This document shows positions 62,526-64,000 of a stretch of DNA of 64,000 nucleotides, in pieces (within the stretch, counting starts at the first letter, position 1; every line of letters begins with the position of its first letter). The notes under the pieces are model-generated. The model saw nothing but the letters and a program-made list of their open reading frames with translations, had not been told where the DNA came from and made no database searches. The stretch covers positions 44,109 to 108,108 of the forward strand of contig CAMPDV010001472.1 in assembly GCA_946699065.1 (NCBI GenBank). The letters run 5' to 3'. The position numbers were made by a program, and so were the translations under genes. This stretch comes from Loxodes magnus. Taxonomy: Eukaryota > Ciliophora > Karyorelictea > Loxodida > Loxodidae.

Positions 62526-63206
62526 GTGAGACTATGGAACGTCAAGACAGGTACCTGTAAGACCATGAGTGGTCACACTAGTTATGTATTATCTGTGGCT
62601 ATATCCAGTGATTCAGAGTTCATCGTATCGGGAAGTTATGATGAGACGGTGAGACTATGGAACGTCAAGACAGGTACCTGTAAGACCATGAGTGGTCACA
62701 TATATTCTGTATCATCTGTGGCTATATCCAGTGATTCAGAGTTCATCGTATCGGGAAGTTATGATGAGACGGTGAGACTATGGAACGTCAAGACAGGTAC
62801 CTGTAAGACCATGAGTGGTCACACAAATTATGTATTATCTGTGGCTATATCCAGTGATTCAGAGTTCATCGTATCGGGAAGTAGAGATGAGACGGTGAGA
62901 CTATGGAACGTCAAGACAGGTACCTGTAAGACCATGAGTGGTCACATATATTCTGTATCATCTGTGGCTATATCCAGTGCTTCAGAGTTCATCGTATCGG
63001 GAAGTTATGATGAGACGGTGAGACTATGGAACGTCAAGACAGGTACCTGTAAGACCATGAGTGGTCACATATATTCTGTATCATCTGTGGCTATATCCAG
63101 TGATTCAGAGTTCATCGTATCGGGAAGTAGAGATAAGACTGTGAGACTATGGAACGTCAAGACAGGTACCTGTAAGACCATGAGTGGTCAAAAATATTCT
63201 GTATGA
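62526..63206 (+). CDS. Standard-code WD40 ORF, 226 codons, 5 GH blades plus a GQ blade
   Basis: Loop order is TSYV, IYSV, TNYV, IYSV, IYSV and QKYSV; the last replaces the GH histidine by Gln. One blade has SSAS in place of SSDS (near 62989), a change also seen at 32889 and 35834. The ORF lies in the more diverged right part of the array and ends in a TGA at the YSV-x-SV codon. Confidence 0.22.
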   Translation: MRLWNVKTGTCKTMSGHTSYVLSVAISSDSEFIVSGSYDETVRLWNVKTGTCKTMSGHIYSVSSVAISSDSEFIVSGSYDETVRLWNVKTGTCKTMSGHTNYVLSVAISSDSEFIVSGSRDETVRLWNVKTGTCKTMSGHIYSVSSVAISSASEFIVSGSYDETVRLWNVKTGTCKTMSGHIYSVSSVAISSDSEFIVSGSRDKTVRLWNVKTGTCKTMSGQKYSV

Positions 63207-63330
63207 TCTGTGGCTATATCCAGTGATTCAGAGTTCATCGTATCGGGAAGTTATGATGAGACGGTGAGACTATGGAACGTCAAGACAGGTACCTGTAAGA
63301 CCATGAGTGGTCACATATATTCTGTATCAT

Positions 63331-63340
63331 CTGTGCTATA
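63331..63340 (+). other. 1-base deletion (CTGTGCTATA)
   Basis: One G is missing from CTGTGGCTATA; shifts the WD40 frame. Private to this unit. Confidence 0.9.
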
Positions 63341-64000
63341 TCCAGTGATTCAGAGTTCATCGTATCGGGAAGTAGAGATGAGACGGTGAGACTATGGAAC
63401 GTCAAGACAGGTACCTGTAAGACCATGAGTGGTCACATATATTCTGTATCATCTGTGGCTATATCCAGTGATTCAGAGTTCATCGTATCGGGAAGTAGAG
63501 ATGAGACGGTGAGACTATGGAACGTCAAGACAGGTACCTGTAAGACCATGAGTGGTCACACTGATTCTGTATGATCTGTGGCTATATCCAGTGATTCAGA
63601 GTTCATCGTATCGGGAAGTTGAGATGAGACGGTGAGACTATGGAACGTCAAGACAGGTACCTGTAAGACCATGAGTGGTCACACAGATTATGTATTATCT
63701 GTGGCTATATCCAGTGATTCAGAGTTCATCGTATCGGGAAGTTGAGATGAGACGGTGAGACTATGGAACGTCAAGACAGGTACCTGTAAGACCATGAGTG
63801 GTCACACAGATTATGTATGATCTGTGGCTATATCCAGTGATTCAGAGTTCATCGTATCGGGAAGTTGAGATGAGACGGTGAGACTATGGAACGTCAAGAT
63901 AGGTACCTGTAAGACCATGAGTGGTCACACTAGCTATGTATATGCAGTGGCTATATCCAGTGATTCAGAGTTCATCGTATCGGGAAGTAGAGATAAGACT

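Larger units (their letters stand above)
1..64000 (+). repeat. 521-unit tandem array of a 123-bp WD40-blade unit
   Basis: The entire window consists of head-to-tail copies of one 123-bp unit, all in the same orientation. Each encodes one WD40 blade of 41 residues. Anchoring on the invariant GTGAGACTATGG, I reconcile the length exactly: 521 units plus 10 bp, less 85 single-base deletions and 12 other lost bases, plus 4 inserted bases. Most units differ only at a handful of codons and the rest of the unit is nearly invariant, so the array has been homogenised by unequal exchange or gene conversion. Nearly every unit carries a KpnI site (GGTACC); exceptions are at 7651 and 60097. No unique sequence enters the window on either side, so both array ends lie outside. 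It may be a giant WD40 gene, a cluster of WD40 genes, or a coding-derived megasatellite. Confidence 0.99.

Noticed and set aside
1-64000. CRISPR array
   Set aside because: The repeat is directly tandem without unique spacers, and each unit encodes a WD40 blade.
1-64000. TGA as selenocysteine
   Set aside because: Hundreds of TGAs at structural blade positions, no Cys counterpart at those sites in sense units and no SECIS-like element; implausible.
1-64000. Repeat-induced point mutation (RIP) as the source of the TGA codons
   Set aside because: RIP acts on CpA and would turn TGG into TAG; no TAG is seen in the WD40 frame and the LW TGG codons are intact.
1-64000. Editing of UGA to UGG (A-to-I) restoring Trp
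   Set aside because: Known editing disfavours an A preceded by G, as in UGA; kept only as a remote possibility without sequence support.
1-64000. Insertion sequences, transposon ends, tRNA or rRNA genes, promoters, terminators
   Set aside because: Reading the window unit by unit shows no sequence that is not a WD40 unit, so there is no room for such features.
1-64000. Assignment to a named species or gene
   Set aside because: The blade consensus is too generic and no flanking gene is available; naming an organism would be a guess.

Overview
The whole 64-kb window is one uninterrupted tandem array of a 123-bp (41-codon) unit encoding a single WD40 beta-propeller blade, always on the + strand. 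I see no unique sequence, no flanking gene, no RNA gene and no promoter or terminator. Counting units and indels closes exactly: 521 units plus 10 bp (64,093 bp), minus 85 copies of one identical 1-base deletion, minus 12 other deleted bases, plus 4 inserted bases, gives 64,000. Codon by codon the unit is GH-T-[DNSH]-YV-[L/S/TGA][15 protein letters not shown][R/Y/TGA]-D-[E/N/K][16 protein letters not shown]. GH, the Asp of the S-x-D turn and the LW tryptophan fit the WD40 D-H-S-W framework.

Two things interrupt the WD40 frame. (1) Every in-frame stop I found is TGA and none is TAA or TAG. The TGAs sit at three codons only: the L/S codon after YV, the R/Y codon before Asp, and (three copies) the Gly of VSGS. 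At the first two, Trp is one of the commonest residues in WD40 families (VWSVAFS, SGSWD), so TGA read as Trp is attractive; TGA as Cys or Gly, or plain nonsense, are alternatives. (2) A deletion unit (CCTGTAAG changed to CCTTAAG, creating an AflII site) occurs 85 times and shifts the frame each time. That argues that much of the left 54 kb behaves as a satellite or pseudogene rather than as one gene.

Layout. 1 to about 21.9 kb: higher-order repeats of 49, 43 and about 42 units, 30 deletion units. 21.9-24.7 kb: 23 units without a deletion. 24.7-45.6 kb: densest deletion zone (53), often as 245-bp dimers, with KNGH and DF variants. 45.6-60.1 kb: deletions nearly vanish, leaving frame-coherent tracts of 18, 54 and 46 units that are open if TGA is sense, plus large duplications. 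60.1-63.4 kb: units with private indels and substitutions, perhaps the approach to an array edge. 63.4-64.0 kb: regular units again.

Under the standard code only two stretches hold at least seven blades: 46124-47473 (11) and 53134-54114 (8). Organism: not identifiable from this window. GC of the consensus unit is about 44%. Long, homogenised WD40 arrays with variation confined to a few surface codons recall the HET-D/HET-E type STAND receptors of fungi and WD40 arrays of cyanobacteria and protists. The array size suggests a eukaryote or a bacterium with giant repeat genes; if TGA is Trp, a TGA-recoding lineage (for example some ciliates). No gene-gene cooperation can be inferred because there is only one repeat family.
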